Origin: Actinobacillus sp. GY-402
Lineage (GTDB): Bacteria > Pseudomonadota > Gammaproteobacteria > Enterobacterales > Pasteurellaceae
DNA length: 64,000 nt
NCBI RefSeq assembly: GCF_014843355.1
Contig: NZ_CP062137.1
Span: 248,001-312,000 of the forward strand
Reading direction: 5' to 3'
This document shows, in pieces, positions 1-7,186 of the stretch. The first letter of the stretch is position 1. Every line of letters starts with the position of its first letter. Made by a program: the position numbers and the translations under genes. The notes under the pieces were generated by a model. That model saw nothing but the letters and a program-made list of their open reading frames with translations, searched no databases and was not told the DNA's origin.

Positions 1-1148
1 AGTTGTTGTTTTTGCTCTTGAATTTCTACCACAATTTCACTTTGGCGATTGGCATATTGTAATGCATTTGAGAGTAGATTACTGATTGCACGGCGTAGCA
101 TTAAGGCATTACCGTATAATTCGCCTGAACCTTTTAAAAGCAATTTAACCTGTTTTTCTTCTGCAACAAATTCAAAAAAAGCAAAAAGAGCGGTAATTTC
201 TTGAGAAAGATTAACTAATTGTTTTTCTTTAATATATTGTCCATTTTCATTTTTTGCGAGAAATAGCATATCGGAAATAGTACGAGCAAGTCGTTCTAGT
301 TCTTCGGCATTAGAAGAAAGAATATCAATATATTGTTTGTTTTCTCGTTTTTGACTTAACGTAACTTGCGTTTGGGTCAACATATTATTAATGGGTGTAC
401 GGAATTCGTGGGCTAAATCAGATGAAAATACGGATAAACGTTGAAATTCATCATTTAACTTTGCCAACATTTGATTAATACCTTCTACAACGGATTGTAA
501 TTCTATGGGAATATCTGTGAGTTCTAATCGAAGATTTAATTTTTTGCCCGTGATTTTATTGGCTAATGCTTGTACTTTTTGGAGTGGTTTAAGTGTACTC
601 CTGACGCTTAAATATCCTAAAATTGAGCCTATTCCACTTAAAATGAGTACAAAAATAACAAAACTGATTTTGATATTTTGCATAAAAAGAAGATGATGTC
701 CTGTCGATGAAAATAAGATACCTTGTAAGACAATTTTATCTAATGTAGTTGCTGAAAATGCGACACCACGCAAAGTATGTGCGTCCTTCTCCCATTCTAA
801 TAGCATTGAAATGTCTTGAGTTTGCTGAATATCTTTTTGAATATTGGCGGGAATTGATGAGACATTTTTTGAGTGAGCAAATTCAGCTTGATTATAGTAA
901 ATGACTAAATCTGATGTTGAAGTATAGCGAGCGATCTGTTTATTTAAAACGGTCATTAGTTCATCAACGGCTGTATGACTAATTTCTTGTTGAATTAACC
1001 GCACTTTATTATTTAACTCGTTTTGATCGAGTTGTTGAAAATGTTGTTCAAGTGCAGAGAAACCGAAAAAACCGAGTAGGCTCAATAGGCTTACCATCAC
1101 GATAGCAAATAAGGCTGAAAGGCGAAAAGTGAGAGATCGTTTATACAT
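1..1148 (-). CDS. CusS-like heavy-metal sensor histidine kinase (3' end outside window)
   Basis: Inner-membrane sensor kinase, read leftwards; the C-terminal ATPase part lies beyond the window edge. About 382 residues are visible: a first membrane helix at about 8-30, a periplasmic sensor region, a second helix at about 156-180, a HAMP linker, then a dimerisation domain with the phospho-accepting His in [11 protein letters not shown] (about residue 247), and the beginning of the N box ([12 protein letters not shown]). The ATG overlaps the stop of the response regulator upstream by 8 nt (ATGTATAA), so the two are translationally coupled. Family knowledge: CusS/CopS kinases sense periplasmic Cu/Ag. 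The copper function here is inferred from the partner regulator, the CusR-like box and the neighbouring multicopper oxidase. Confidence 0.88.
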   Translation of the reverse strand, partial: MYKRSLTFRLSALFAIVMVSLLSLLGFFGFSALEQHFQQLDQNELNNKVRLIQQEISHTAVDELMTVLNKQIARYTSTSDLVIYYNQAEFAHSKNVSSIPANIQKDIQQTQDISMLLEWEKDAHTLRGVAFSATTLDKIVLQGILFSSTGHHLLFMQNIKISFVIFVLILSGIGSILGYLSVRSTLKPLQKVQALANKITGKKLNLRLELTDIPIELQSVVEGINQMLAKLNDEFQRLSVFSSDLAHEFRTPINNMLTQTQVTLSQKRENKQYIDILSSNAEELERLARTISDMLFLAKNENGQYIKEKQLVNLSQEITALFAFFEFVAEEKQVKLLLKGSGELYGNALMLRRAISNLLSNALQYANRQSEIVVEIQEQKQQ

Positions 1149-1839
1149 CATCTTCTTCCCTTAGATCTAAAACATATCCCACGCCACGTACTGTGTGAAT
1201 AAGCTTGGGGATATAACCATCATCAATTTTATTGCGTAAACGACGAATCGCTACATCAATCACATTAGTATCGCTATCAAAATTCATATCCCAAACATGA
1301 GAGGCAATGAGCATACGAGGTAATACTTCTCCCTGCCGTTGAATGAGTAGCTCCAGTAAAGCAAATTCTTTGGTAGTTAAATCAATGCGATGACCTGCTC
1401 GACTTACTTTCCGTTTCAGTAAATCTAATTCTAAGTCTGCTATTTTTAATGATGTTGTCTGAATCTTTTTTTCTTCATTTGGAATACGGCGAAGTAATGT
1501 ACGAACGCGCGCCAACAGTTCTGCAAAGGCAAAAGGTTTCACTAAATAATCATCTGCACCTAACTCTAATCCTTTCACTTTATCTTCTACTTGATCTTTT
1601 GCAGTCAGTAACAAAATAGGGAATTTTTTCTCAGCCTGACGTAACATTTGTAACACTTGCCAGCCATCTAATTTTGGCAACATTACATCTAAAATGATCA
1701 ATTGATAATCTTCAGTTAAAGCAAAATGTAAACCATCTACGCCATTGCGTGCGATATCAACCATAAAACCGGCTTCACTTAAACCTTGTTTTAAGTAATC
1801 TCCGGCTTTGATTTCATCTTCTACAACTAAAATTTTCAC
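1141..1839 (-). CDS. CusR/CopR-type response regulator (OmpR family)
   Basis: DNA-binding response regulator of 232 residues. The receiver domain (1-115) has the acidic pocket VVEDE, phospho-acceptor Asp51 in [12 protein letters not shown], Thr79 and Lys101. The winged-helix domain (about 130-225) has the [11 protein letters not shown] and VRGVGYVL signatures. It forms an operon with the overlapping histidine kinase and is divergent from the membrane-protein gene at 2,030. The intergenic region holds a strong match to the CusR box, so autoregulation and control of the copper operon to the right are likely. Assignment to copper rather than another metal rests on this box and the neighbours. 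A species-specific name such as cusR or copR cannot be fixed from sequence alone. Confidence 0.9.
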   Translation of the reverse strand: MKILVVEDEIKAGDYLKQGLSEAGFMVDIARNGVDGLHFALTEDYQLIILDVMLPKLDGWQVLQMLRQAEKKFPILLLTAKDQVEDKVKGLELGADDYLVKPFAFAELLARVRTLLRRIPNEEKKIQTTSLKIADLELDLLKRKVSRAGHRIDLTTKEFALLELLIQRQGEVLPRMLIASHVWDMNFDSDTNVIDVAIRRLRNKIDDGYIPKLIHTVRGVGYVLDLREEDDV

Positions 1840-1891
1840 AATGTCTCCTTATGTGTTTCAGAATTATAACAAGTTATTAAATCAAAAAGCG

Positions 1892-1913
1892 AAGATGACA
1901 AAATTGTAATGTT
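1892..1913. promoter_or_regulatory. CusR-like operator box
   Basis: The 22-bp stretch begins AAGATGACAA, has two spacer bases, and ends TTGTAATGTT. It matches the E. coli CusR box (ATGACAA-NN-TTGTCAT core) at 19 of 22 positions by eye. It lies between the divergent response-regulator gene (start 1,839) and the gene at 2,030, about 40 bp upstream of a TATAGT-like -10 near 1,942. Likely bound by the phosphorylated regulator encoded next door; this is inference from motif and position. Confidence 0.65.
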
Positions 1914-2029
1914 GCCGTCATCTTTATGTTGAGAAAGAAACGATATAGTGTACTTATAAAAATGAATATGCATTTCATCACAAATTCATTTTTTATGTTA
2001 GACAATTAATCAAACTTAGGAGTAAAAAA

Positions 2030-2668
2030 ATGATTATGACACATTATATGGAGCTATTAGCTGCCTCGCCTTGGAACCTTATTTTATTTATGGTCATTCC
2101 AATGATTATTGGAGAATTGCTTGTTGCAACGGAATTTTTTGCCTTATTCTATAAAGACAACACTAATAATCATTGGAAACATTGGAATAAAATTTTAAGT
2201 GTTGTGCTCGGTGTTTATTACACGATTGTAGCCGCTTATGTTGGTTTTATTATCGTACCGACTATTACTGAATGGCGTGGTTGGGTAGATATCGCATCAA
2301 TTGCATCACTATTATTAGCTACCTTTCCTATTTTTATTATTTTACTCATGGAATTAAAAGTTATTCATAAAAATCTCGTGGATAGTGCAAAAATTAAATT
2401 ACATGCGGTTTATCTTGTGATTTTCTTATTTGTGAGTCACTTTGCTATGATCTTTGGCATGGCAGATCCTATTTCAGCAGGCTATCAACCCACTACACCA
2501 GCAATGACTCATTCAATGCAAATGGATGCTAAACAAATGACAGAAATGCACAACCAAATGATGACGGGCGAAATAACGCCTGAAGAAATGATGAAGATGC
2601 ATCAAGAAATGAACCCTAATATGAATATGCCGAATACTCAAGGTGGTCATTCAGAACATCATAAATAA
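2030..2668 (+). CDS. Multi-pass membrane protein with Met/His-rich tail (copper-operon permease-like)
   Basis: Integral membrane protein of 212 residues with four predicted hydrophobic helices (about 14-40, 53-78, 87-108, 124-146). A soluble tail (about 150-212) is very rich in Met and His and ends HSEHHK, as in proteins that handle Cu(I). I do not know a demonstrated function; it resembles a small uncharacterised family seen beside copper genes in Pasteurellaceae. The start is supported by AGGAG 7 nt before ATG. It is the first gene of a rightward group with the DUF411 protein and multicopper oxidase, and probably responds to the CusR-like box at 1,892-1,913. A copper role is inferred from context and tail composition. 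Confidence 0.8.
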   Translation: MIMTHYMELLAASPWNLILFMVIPMIIGELLVATEFFALFYKDNTNNHWKHWNKILSVVLGVYYTIVAAYVGFIIVPTITEWRGWVDIASIASLLLATFPIFIILLMELKVIHKNLVDSAKIKLHAVYLVIFLFVSHFAMIFGMADPISAGYQPTTPAMTHSMQMDAKQMTEMHNQMMTGEITPEEMMKMHQEMNPNMNMPNTQGGHSEHHK

Positions 2669-2780
2669 TAATTCTGATCACATTTTAAAAAATAATAGTG
2701 GATGGTACGTTGGCATATCTCTACTACAAGCAGTAGGATTTTGAGAAAAATTTTCAAATGATAGAATTTTTTCAGATTAC

Positions 2781-2811
2781 TTGACCTTAACCCTAGGTCA
2801 AGCTTTAACAT
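2781..2811 (+). promoter_or_regulatory. MerR-type promoter/operator before the DUF411 gene
   Basis: A -35 element TTGACC (2,781-2,786) and a -10 TAACAT (2,806-2,811) are separated by 19 bp, the overlong spacer typical of promoters activated by MerR-family metal regulators. The region carries a perfect dyad, TTGACCT / AGGTCAA with a 7-bp centre. No MerR gene is adjacent, so a regulator acting in trans (the island CueR at 11,446 or a chromosomal one) would be needed. Its dyad sequence differs from that before the Cys-rich peptide gene. Confidence 0.6.
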
Positions 2812-2847
2812 TGCGCCATTCCATCTCAATAAAAATAAGGACATCTT

Positions 2848-3303
2848 ATGAAATTACATAAATTCACCCGCTCATTGTTGCTTTTAAGTTTAGGGATAAC
2901 CGCTTGTGCTCAAGCACAAACACTTTCTATGGAAGTGTGGAAAAGCCCGACTTGTGGCTGTTGTAATGAATGGATCAGCTATATGCAGAAAAACGGTTTT
3001 GAGATTAAAGTCAACGAAACAGGCAATTATGATGCTCATAAGCGCTTTAACATTAAAAATGAACACGCCTCTTGCCACACGGCAGTGATTGATGGCTATG
3101 TGATTGAAGGACATGTACCTGCTGAGGATATCAAACGTTTACTCGCAGAAAAACCCGATGCAATTGGCTTGTCCGCACCTGGCATGCCGATTGGTTCACC
3201 AGGTATGGACGGTGAAGCATACGGCGGACGCAAAGATCCTTATGATGTTGTTTTAATTAAGAAAAACGGTGAAAGTGAAGTGTTCAAATCCTATAACCAA
3301 TAG
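2848..3303 (+). CDS. DUF411 periplasmic metal-binding protein
   Basis: Exported protein of 151 residues. The N-terminus has a signal sequence; ITAC at 17-20 fits a lipobox (lipidation at Cys20), while a signal-peptidase I site after AQAQ is the alternative. The mature part opens with the DUF411 hallmark VWKSPTCGCCNEW, a thioredoxin-like Cys cluster, followed by further conserved residues (HASCHTA, GHVPAEDI, PGMPIGSPGM). DUF411 proteins accompany copper-resistance genes and are presumed to bind copper in the periplasm; their exact role is not settled. The gene has its own MerR-type promoter, and the multicopper oxidase follows 12 bp downstream, so the two are almost certainly cotranscribed. 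Confidence 0.9.
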   Translation: MKLHKFTRSLLLLSLGITACAQAQTLSMEVWKSPTCGCCNEWISYMQKNGFEIKVNETGNYDAHKRFNIKNEHASCHTAVIDGYVIEGHVPAEDIKRLLAEKPDAIGLSAPGMPIGSPGMDGEAYGGRKDPYDVVLIKKNGESEVFKSYNQ

Positions 3304-3315
3304 GGGGGTGAAAGA

Positions 3316-4863
3316 ATGAAACGTCGAGATTTTTTACGTTATGGAATTGGAATTAGCTTAGCCAGTAGCTCGCTTTATAGCCTTGCGAATATGATGAACC
3401 ACGCACAACATGGCAATATGGCGATGATGCATTCAGTACCTACTGGCCTAATGCCAACTGAGGCAATGCCTTCAGGTTTATCGCTTAATGGGATATTGCC
3501 AAAACTTGCTAATCAATCGACTCAAGCAGGGCTATTCAAAGCCACTTTAAAAGCAGAGCCAATTAAAATTCGCCTCGCAGACAATAAAGAAACGGAATTT
3601 TGGGCTTATAACGGACAACTACCCGGGCCACAAATTGAAGTATTTGAAGGCGATACCGTAGAAATTGAATTTATCAATCACCTACCACAACCCACAACGG
3701 TGCATTGGCACGGTTTAGATGTGCCAAATGAAGCGGATGGTAACCCCATGGATATGATTGAACCACAAGGGAAAAAAATCTATCGCTTTACGCTACCTCA
3801 AGGCAGTGCTGGGACATATTGGTACCACCCTCATCCACATGACCATGTTTCCGAACAAGTCTATAAAGGCTTAGCAGGCACTTTCGTTGTTAAAGCGAAA
3901 AATGATCCGCTTGCACACCTTCCTGAACAACATTGGGTGATTTCCGATCTGCGTTTAAATGCCGATGGCACCATTCCAGCAAACACGATGTTAGATTGGA
4001 TGAACGGCCGTGAGGGTGAATTTGTGTTAATCAACGGTCAATATCAGCCCCAGATTCAAGTGAAAACGAATGAACGAATCCGTCTTTGGAATGCCACTAG
4101 CGCTCGTTATTTTCGTTTAAACATTCCAGGGGTGAAATGGATTGTGGTGGGTACCGAAGGTGGTTTACTTGAAAAACCTCGCTCGCCTGTTGATGAACTG
4201 CTACTTACACCAGCCGAACGCGTTGAAGTGATTATGGTGGGTGAAACGCAAGGAACAGTCAATTTACAAAGCGGTTATTATGATCGCCGTAAGATGATGG
4301 TGCAAGAACAGCCTAAAGATATCACTTTAGCCACAATTCAGGTGAAATCAGAACCTGTTCAGTTACCTGAAAGCTTAAGGTCCTTGCCTAACTGGGATGA
4401 GCCAAAGCAGGTTCGCCAAATTCGCTTTAGTGAAAAAATGATGAACCATACGAATATGCCAATGATGAATCACGGTACACATCACGCTACTACAACACCA
4501 ACGGACAACCCTATTCCACCAATGATGAATGGTATGTTCTTAATCAACGGTCAAACCTTTGATATGAACCGTATTGATTTTGTTACCAAATTGAATGAAG
4601 TGGAACAGTGGGAAATCTTCAATGAAAGCCATATGGATCATCCATTCCATTTACACGGCACTCAATTTGAAGTAATTCAACATACGTTAAACGGTAAAAC
4701 CTTTAAGCCAGAAGGCAGAGCGTTAAAAGATGTGGTTAATTTACGCCCTTATGAAAAAGTGATTATTCGCTTTAAGCAAGGACATACTGGGTTGAAAATG
4801 TACCATTGCCATATTTTAGAACATGAAAATCTCGGTATGATGGGGATGTTTAAAGTGGAATAG
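3316..4863 (+). CDS. Multicopper oxidase (CopA/CueO-like, periplasmic)
   Basis: Periplasmic multicopper oxidase of 515 residues, probably oxidising Cu(I) to less toxic Cu(II). The N-terminus (RRDFLRYGIG) fits a Tat signal, as expected for a cofactor-loaded export. All copper ligand blocks are present: HWHG (130-133), WYHPHPHDH (169-177), HPFHLHG (about 441) and the C-terminal MYHCHILEHENLGMM with type-1 Cys498 and axial Met. Met-rich stretches at 26-50 and about 375-395 resemble the methionine inserts that capture Cu(I) in CueO-type enzymes. Follows the DUF411 gene by 12 bp with GGGGGTG as ribosome-binding site. A hairpin terminator follows at 4,884-4,926. Confidence 0.93.
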   Translation: MKRRDFLRYGIGISLASSSLYSLANMMNHAQHGNMAMMHSVPTGLMPTEAMPSGLSLNGILPKLANQSTQAGLFKATLKAEPIKIRLADNKETEFWAYNGQLPGPQIEVFEGDTVEIEFINHLPQPTTVHWHGLDVPNEADGNPMDMIEPQGKKIYRFTLPQGSAGTYWYHPHPHDHVSEQVYKGLAGTFVVKAKNDPLAHLPEQHWVISDLRLNADGTIPANTMLDWMNGREGEFVLINGQYQPQIQVKTNERIRLWNATSARYFRLNIPGVKWIVVGTEGGLLEKPRSPVDELLLTPAERVEVIMVGETQGTVNLQSGYYDRRKMMVQEQPKDITLATIQVKSEPVQLPESLRSLPNWDEPKQVRQIRFSEKMMNHTNMPMMNHGTHHATTTPTDNPIPPMMNGMFLINGQTFDMNRIDFVTKLNEVEQWEIFNESHMDHPFHLHGTQFEVIQHTLNGKTFKPEGRALKDVVNLRPYEKVIIRFKQGHTGLKMYHCHILEHENLGMMGMFKVE

Positions 4864-4883
4864 TGGTATCTAACTATAAAAAT

Positions 4884-4926
4884 AGAGGGATTTTCGTGAA
4901 AATTTGTAAATTGCGAAAATCCCTCT
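4884..4926. terminator. Hairpin terminator after the multicopper oxidase
   Basis: Perfect 13-bp inverted repeat AGAGGGATTTTCG (4,884-4,896) / CGAAAATCCCTCT (4,914-4,926) with a 17-nt loop, between the oxidase stop and the convergent ACR3 remnant. It could stop transcription from both sides. Confidence 0.65.
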
Positions 4927-4934
4927 GCTTGTCA

Positions 4935-5020
4935 TTATTTATTCCAACGGTTTAACAACGCAACAAGTGAGAGCATCACAGGCACTTCAACCAATACACC
5001 GATAACAGTGGCTACATATG
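4935..5020 (-). pseudogene. C-terminal remnant of an ACR3 arsenite permease (copy 1)
   Basis: Read leftwards, the frame ending at the TAA at 4,935-4,937 encodes [18 protein letters not shown] followed by ALLNRWNK. This is the conserved last helix of ACR3-type arsenite efflux permeases, and the same block recurs at about 13,290-13,360. Upstream of about 5,020 homology stops abruptly, so only about 28 codons of the gene survive. It shows that an arsenic-resistance gene once lay here and was removed, probably with the rearrangement that brought the insertion sequence. Non-functional. Confidence 0.75.
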
Positions 5021-5182
5021 AACTTATTTAATAACCTATCTGGTAATTCACTTTCCGGTTATATAGATAATATTTTATGGTCTTGATGCTTTAATAAAAG
5101 TGAGTATTTTCTTCTCTTGGTTTTTTATGATTTATTTTTACAAAATTTAATTATTGATCTGCCCCCAAAAAGTTAGACTACG

Positions 5183-6010
5183 TTAATTCAAGGACTGAGT
5201 TCTGTATTGCACAGGGCTTAGCCCTTTTAGTCTCACTTGAATACGCTCGTGATTGTAATAATGAATATATTTGTGAATAGTTTGTTCGAGTTGCTCAAAT
5301 GTTTCAAATCGTTTACCAAAATAACATTCCGTCTTCAATCGCCCGAAAAAGCTTTCCATCGCACTGTTATCCAAGCAATTTCCTTTTCTTGACATACTTT
5401 GCACGATGCCATTTTGTTTCAATATCGCCTGATAACCTGCCATCTGATATTGCCATCCTTGGTCGGAATGTAAAATCGGGCTTGCTCCTTGCGGGAGCTT
5501 TGCGACAGATTGTTTCATCATTCGCATTATTTGCTCAAAGTTTGGGCTTCGGGCAAGGTCATAGGCGATAATTTCGCCATTAAATAAGTCCTTAATCGGC
5601 GAAAGATAAAGTTTTCCTTCCGCACATTTAAACTCGGTAATATCCGTGACGAGCTTTTCATTTGGAGCGTTTGTGTGAAAATCCTGTCGCAATAAATTCT
5701 CGGCAATTTTACCCACTTCGCCTTTGTAAGAACGATATTTTCTCTGCTTACATTTTCCTTTTAAATCAAGCTGTTGCATTATCGCTTGCACACGCTTATG
5801 GTTAATTGCACCGAACATTTTTCGCAATGCTAACGTAATACGACGATAGCCATAATTGCCGTCATTTTTGCGATAAATCTCAACAATTTCCTGCCTAATT
5901 GCCACATTTTTATCAATTTTAAGCTGTAAATGATAAAAGAATGAACAGCGTTTTAAACCTGTCAAATGGAGTAATATTTCCAAGGAAAAATTTACCCTCA
6001 ACATTTTCAT
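5183..6010 (-). CDS. IS3-family transposase, OrfB catalytic subunit
   Basis: DDE transposase domain, 275 residues as drawn from its first ATG. The catalytic triad is intact: Asp in LVTDITEF, Asp in LHSDQGWQY, Glu in AMESFFGRLK, with the YIHYYNHERIQ block that follows in the family. The N-terminal third carries an HTH_21-type region (RKNDGNYGYRRI). It lies in the -1 frame relative to OrfA. The active enzyme is expected as an OrfAB fusion made by ribosomal frameshifting near 6,019-6,025 (G-AAA-AAG just before the OrfA stop), so the ATG at 6,010 may not be its main start. Confidence 0.9.
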   Translation of the reverse strand: MKMLRVNFSLEILLHLTGLKRCSFFYHLQLKIDKNVAIRQEIVEIYRKNDGNYGYRRITLALRKMFGAINHKRVQAIMQQLDLKGKCKQRKYRSYKGEVGKIAENLLRQDFHTNAPNEKLVTDITEFKCAEGKLYLSPIKDLFNGEIIAYDLARSPNFEQIMRMMKQSVAKLPQGASPILHSDQGWQYQMAGYQAILKQNGIVQSMSRKGNCLDNSAMESFFGRLKTECYFGKRFETFEQLEQTIHKYIHYYNHERIQVRLKGLSPVQYRTQSLN

Positions 6011-6015
6011 GATGG

Positions 6016-6516
6016 CTACTTTTTCCGCATTTTTGCTTGGTTGAGTTCCCGCAACTTTTTTAGGTAAGCATTCTCCGCTTCCAGTTCCAAAATCCGATAA
6101 CGCAAGCGTTCTTCTTCGGTTTTGGGTGGGGGAGGCATTTTCGGGTATTTCGGTTTCATTGCTGGTCGTCCTTTCGGCTTTGGAAATAAGCCGTTTATAC
6201 CTTGTTTTTCAAAGGCTTGCAACCACTGGCTAATCACCCCTGAATTAGCAATACCAAAATGCAGACAAGCACTTTCTGCAGAAAATTGCCCCTTTTTGAC
6301 TGCTTGTATGACGGTTAATTTAAATTCTGGGGAATATTTTTGCTTCTTACCCAGTACGGCTAAACTATTGATTCCATTATAGTTATATTGCGAAATCCAA
6401 CGACGTAGCGTGGAGGCTTTAAGCTGAAATTGCTGGCGAGTGAGTGAGCAATTTTTCCCGTTTTGGAGAAAAAATGCGATCACTTCTTGTTTGAAAGATT
6501 GGTTGTATTTCGTCAT
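6016..6516 (-). CDS. IS3-family transposase, OrfA (helix-turn-helix subunit)
   Basis: Protein of 166 residues that binds the element ends. Two helix-turn-helix units (about 8-55 and 65-110) are followed by a C-terminal leucine-zipper-like segment (EEERLRYRILELEAENAYLKK) used for dimerisation. The stop TAG at 6,016 directly follows a run of A, the expected -1 slippage site that would fuse it to OrfB. Intact, so the element may still be mobile. Confidence 0.88.
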   Translation of the reverse strand: MTKYNQSFKQEVIAFFLQNGKNCSLTRQQFQLKASTLRRWISQYNYNGINSLAVLGKKQKYSPEFKLTVIQAVKKGQFSAESACLHFGIANSGVISQWLQAFEKQGINGLFPKPKGRPAMKPKYPKMPPPPKTEEERLRYRILELEAENAYLKKLRELNQAKMRKK

Positions 6517-6572
6517 AAAAAATCTGCACCTTAATCAGTTGGTTTTTAGTCCAACTTTTGGGGTGCAGATCA

Positions 6573-6835
6573 GACGCTCACTTTGTCGCCGATTTGAAAT
6601 TCGCCAGCGTCATCGCCCACCGCCACGACCACGCCTGCCCCTGCATAACCCAAAGTCGCAGGGAACACAGGGTCAATCACATACGCCCCTTCCCGATACA
6701 TCATCTCGGCACGGTTTAGTCCCAAAGCGTGCATTTGGATTTGCACTTCGCCCGATTTTGGGCGGGAATTTGTACATCAACGATTTGCAGGACATCAGGC
6801 GAACCTGTTTTTGTAAATTGGATTTGTTTGCTCAT
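6573..6835 (-). pseudogene. N-terminal remnant of an MDR-family quinone/alcohol oxidoreductase (copy 1)
   Basis: From the ATG at 6,835 the frame reads MSKQIQFTKTGSPDVLQIVD, the N-terminus of a medium-chain NAD(P)H oxidoreductase. Near 6,751-6,766 one C appears lost (PAPKSGEV expected), shifting the frame. In the next frame it continues QIQMHALGLNRAEMMYREG and then GYAGAGVVVAVG up to GDKVSV, where the insertion sequence begins. The rest of the gene is absent. A second, different fragment of the same family lies at 13,370-13,797. Doubly inactivated by frameshift and truncation. Confidence 0.8.
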
Positions 6836-7071
6836 TGTTTTGACCTATATTAAAAATGGGCGTATTTTAGCGTTTTAAAATAACAATAAGAATGGCGAAA
6901 AATGGGAAGTTGGTTTTTAAAAATGGAAAGATTGGGCGTTTTAGTCCGTCTGAAAAAAATGCCGTCTTAAAAAAGCATCAAAGATGTAGGGTGCAACTTG
7001 TTGCACCATTTTCCTGATGAAATATTGGGTTGGTGCAATGACGCACACTGCGAAACTGTTTGAAAAACACA

Positions 7072-7112
7072 ATGCCGTCTGAAAAAGTATTAAAGACCTT
7101 TTCAGACGGCAT
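7072..7112. repeat. Inverted pair of Neisseria AT-DUS (ATGCCGTCTGAA)
   Basis: ATGCCGTCTGAA at 7,072-7,083 and its exact reverse complement TTCAGACGGCAT at 7,101-7,112 can form a stem. In Neisseria such inverted DUS pairs act as uptake signals and as terminators. The host's own uptake signal is the unrelated AAGTGCGGT, so this is a marker of Neisseriaceae origin. Confidence 0.9.
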
Positions 7113-7114
7113 AA

Positions 7115-7147
7115 AAAACACCGCTTTATCAAAAGCGGTGTTTTTGA
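7115..7147. terminator. Terminator hairpin downstream of copA
   Basis: Stem AAAACACCGCTTT / AAAGCGGTGTTTT with a short loop and flanking A/T runs, 40 nt beyond the ATPase stop. A nearly identical hairpin stands after the DUF305 gene (10,248-10,279) and a variant after cueR (11,880-11,915), so the same terminator type recurs through the Neisseria-like block. Confidence 0.75.
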
Positions 7148-7186
7148 GGTCGTTTTGTCATTGGAAGAAGCCTGCGGGGCTGTGGT

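Larger units (their letters stand above)
5155..6572 (-). mobile_element. IS3-family insertion sequence (IS150-like), 1,418 bp
   Basis: Complete element bounded by imperfect terminal inverted repeats: the left end starts TGATCTGCCCCCAAAAAGTT, and the inverted right end starts TGATCTGCACCCCAAAAGTT. Both ends have the usual TG...CA termini. It contains the two overlapping transposase frames expected for the family. Flanking triplets differ (TAT at 5,152-5,154, GAC at 6,573-6,575), so there is no target-site duplication. Its flanks are fragments of two unrelated genes, which fits recombination or deletion at the element after insertion. Confidence 0.88.
6836..7186. other. Intergenic region with Neisseria-type uptake sequences
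   Basis: No gene recognised. It holds degenerate Neisserial uptake motifs (AGTCCGTCTGAA at 6,943-6,954; ATGCCGTCTTAA at 6,959-6,970), an exact inverted pair (7,072-7,112) and a terminator hairpin downstream of the P-type ATPase. Short open frames here have no recognisable product. Confidence 0.6.

Noticed and set aside
5155..6572. Composite transposon ending in this IS
   Set aside because: Only one copy of the IS is present in the window, so no composite structure can be shown.
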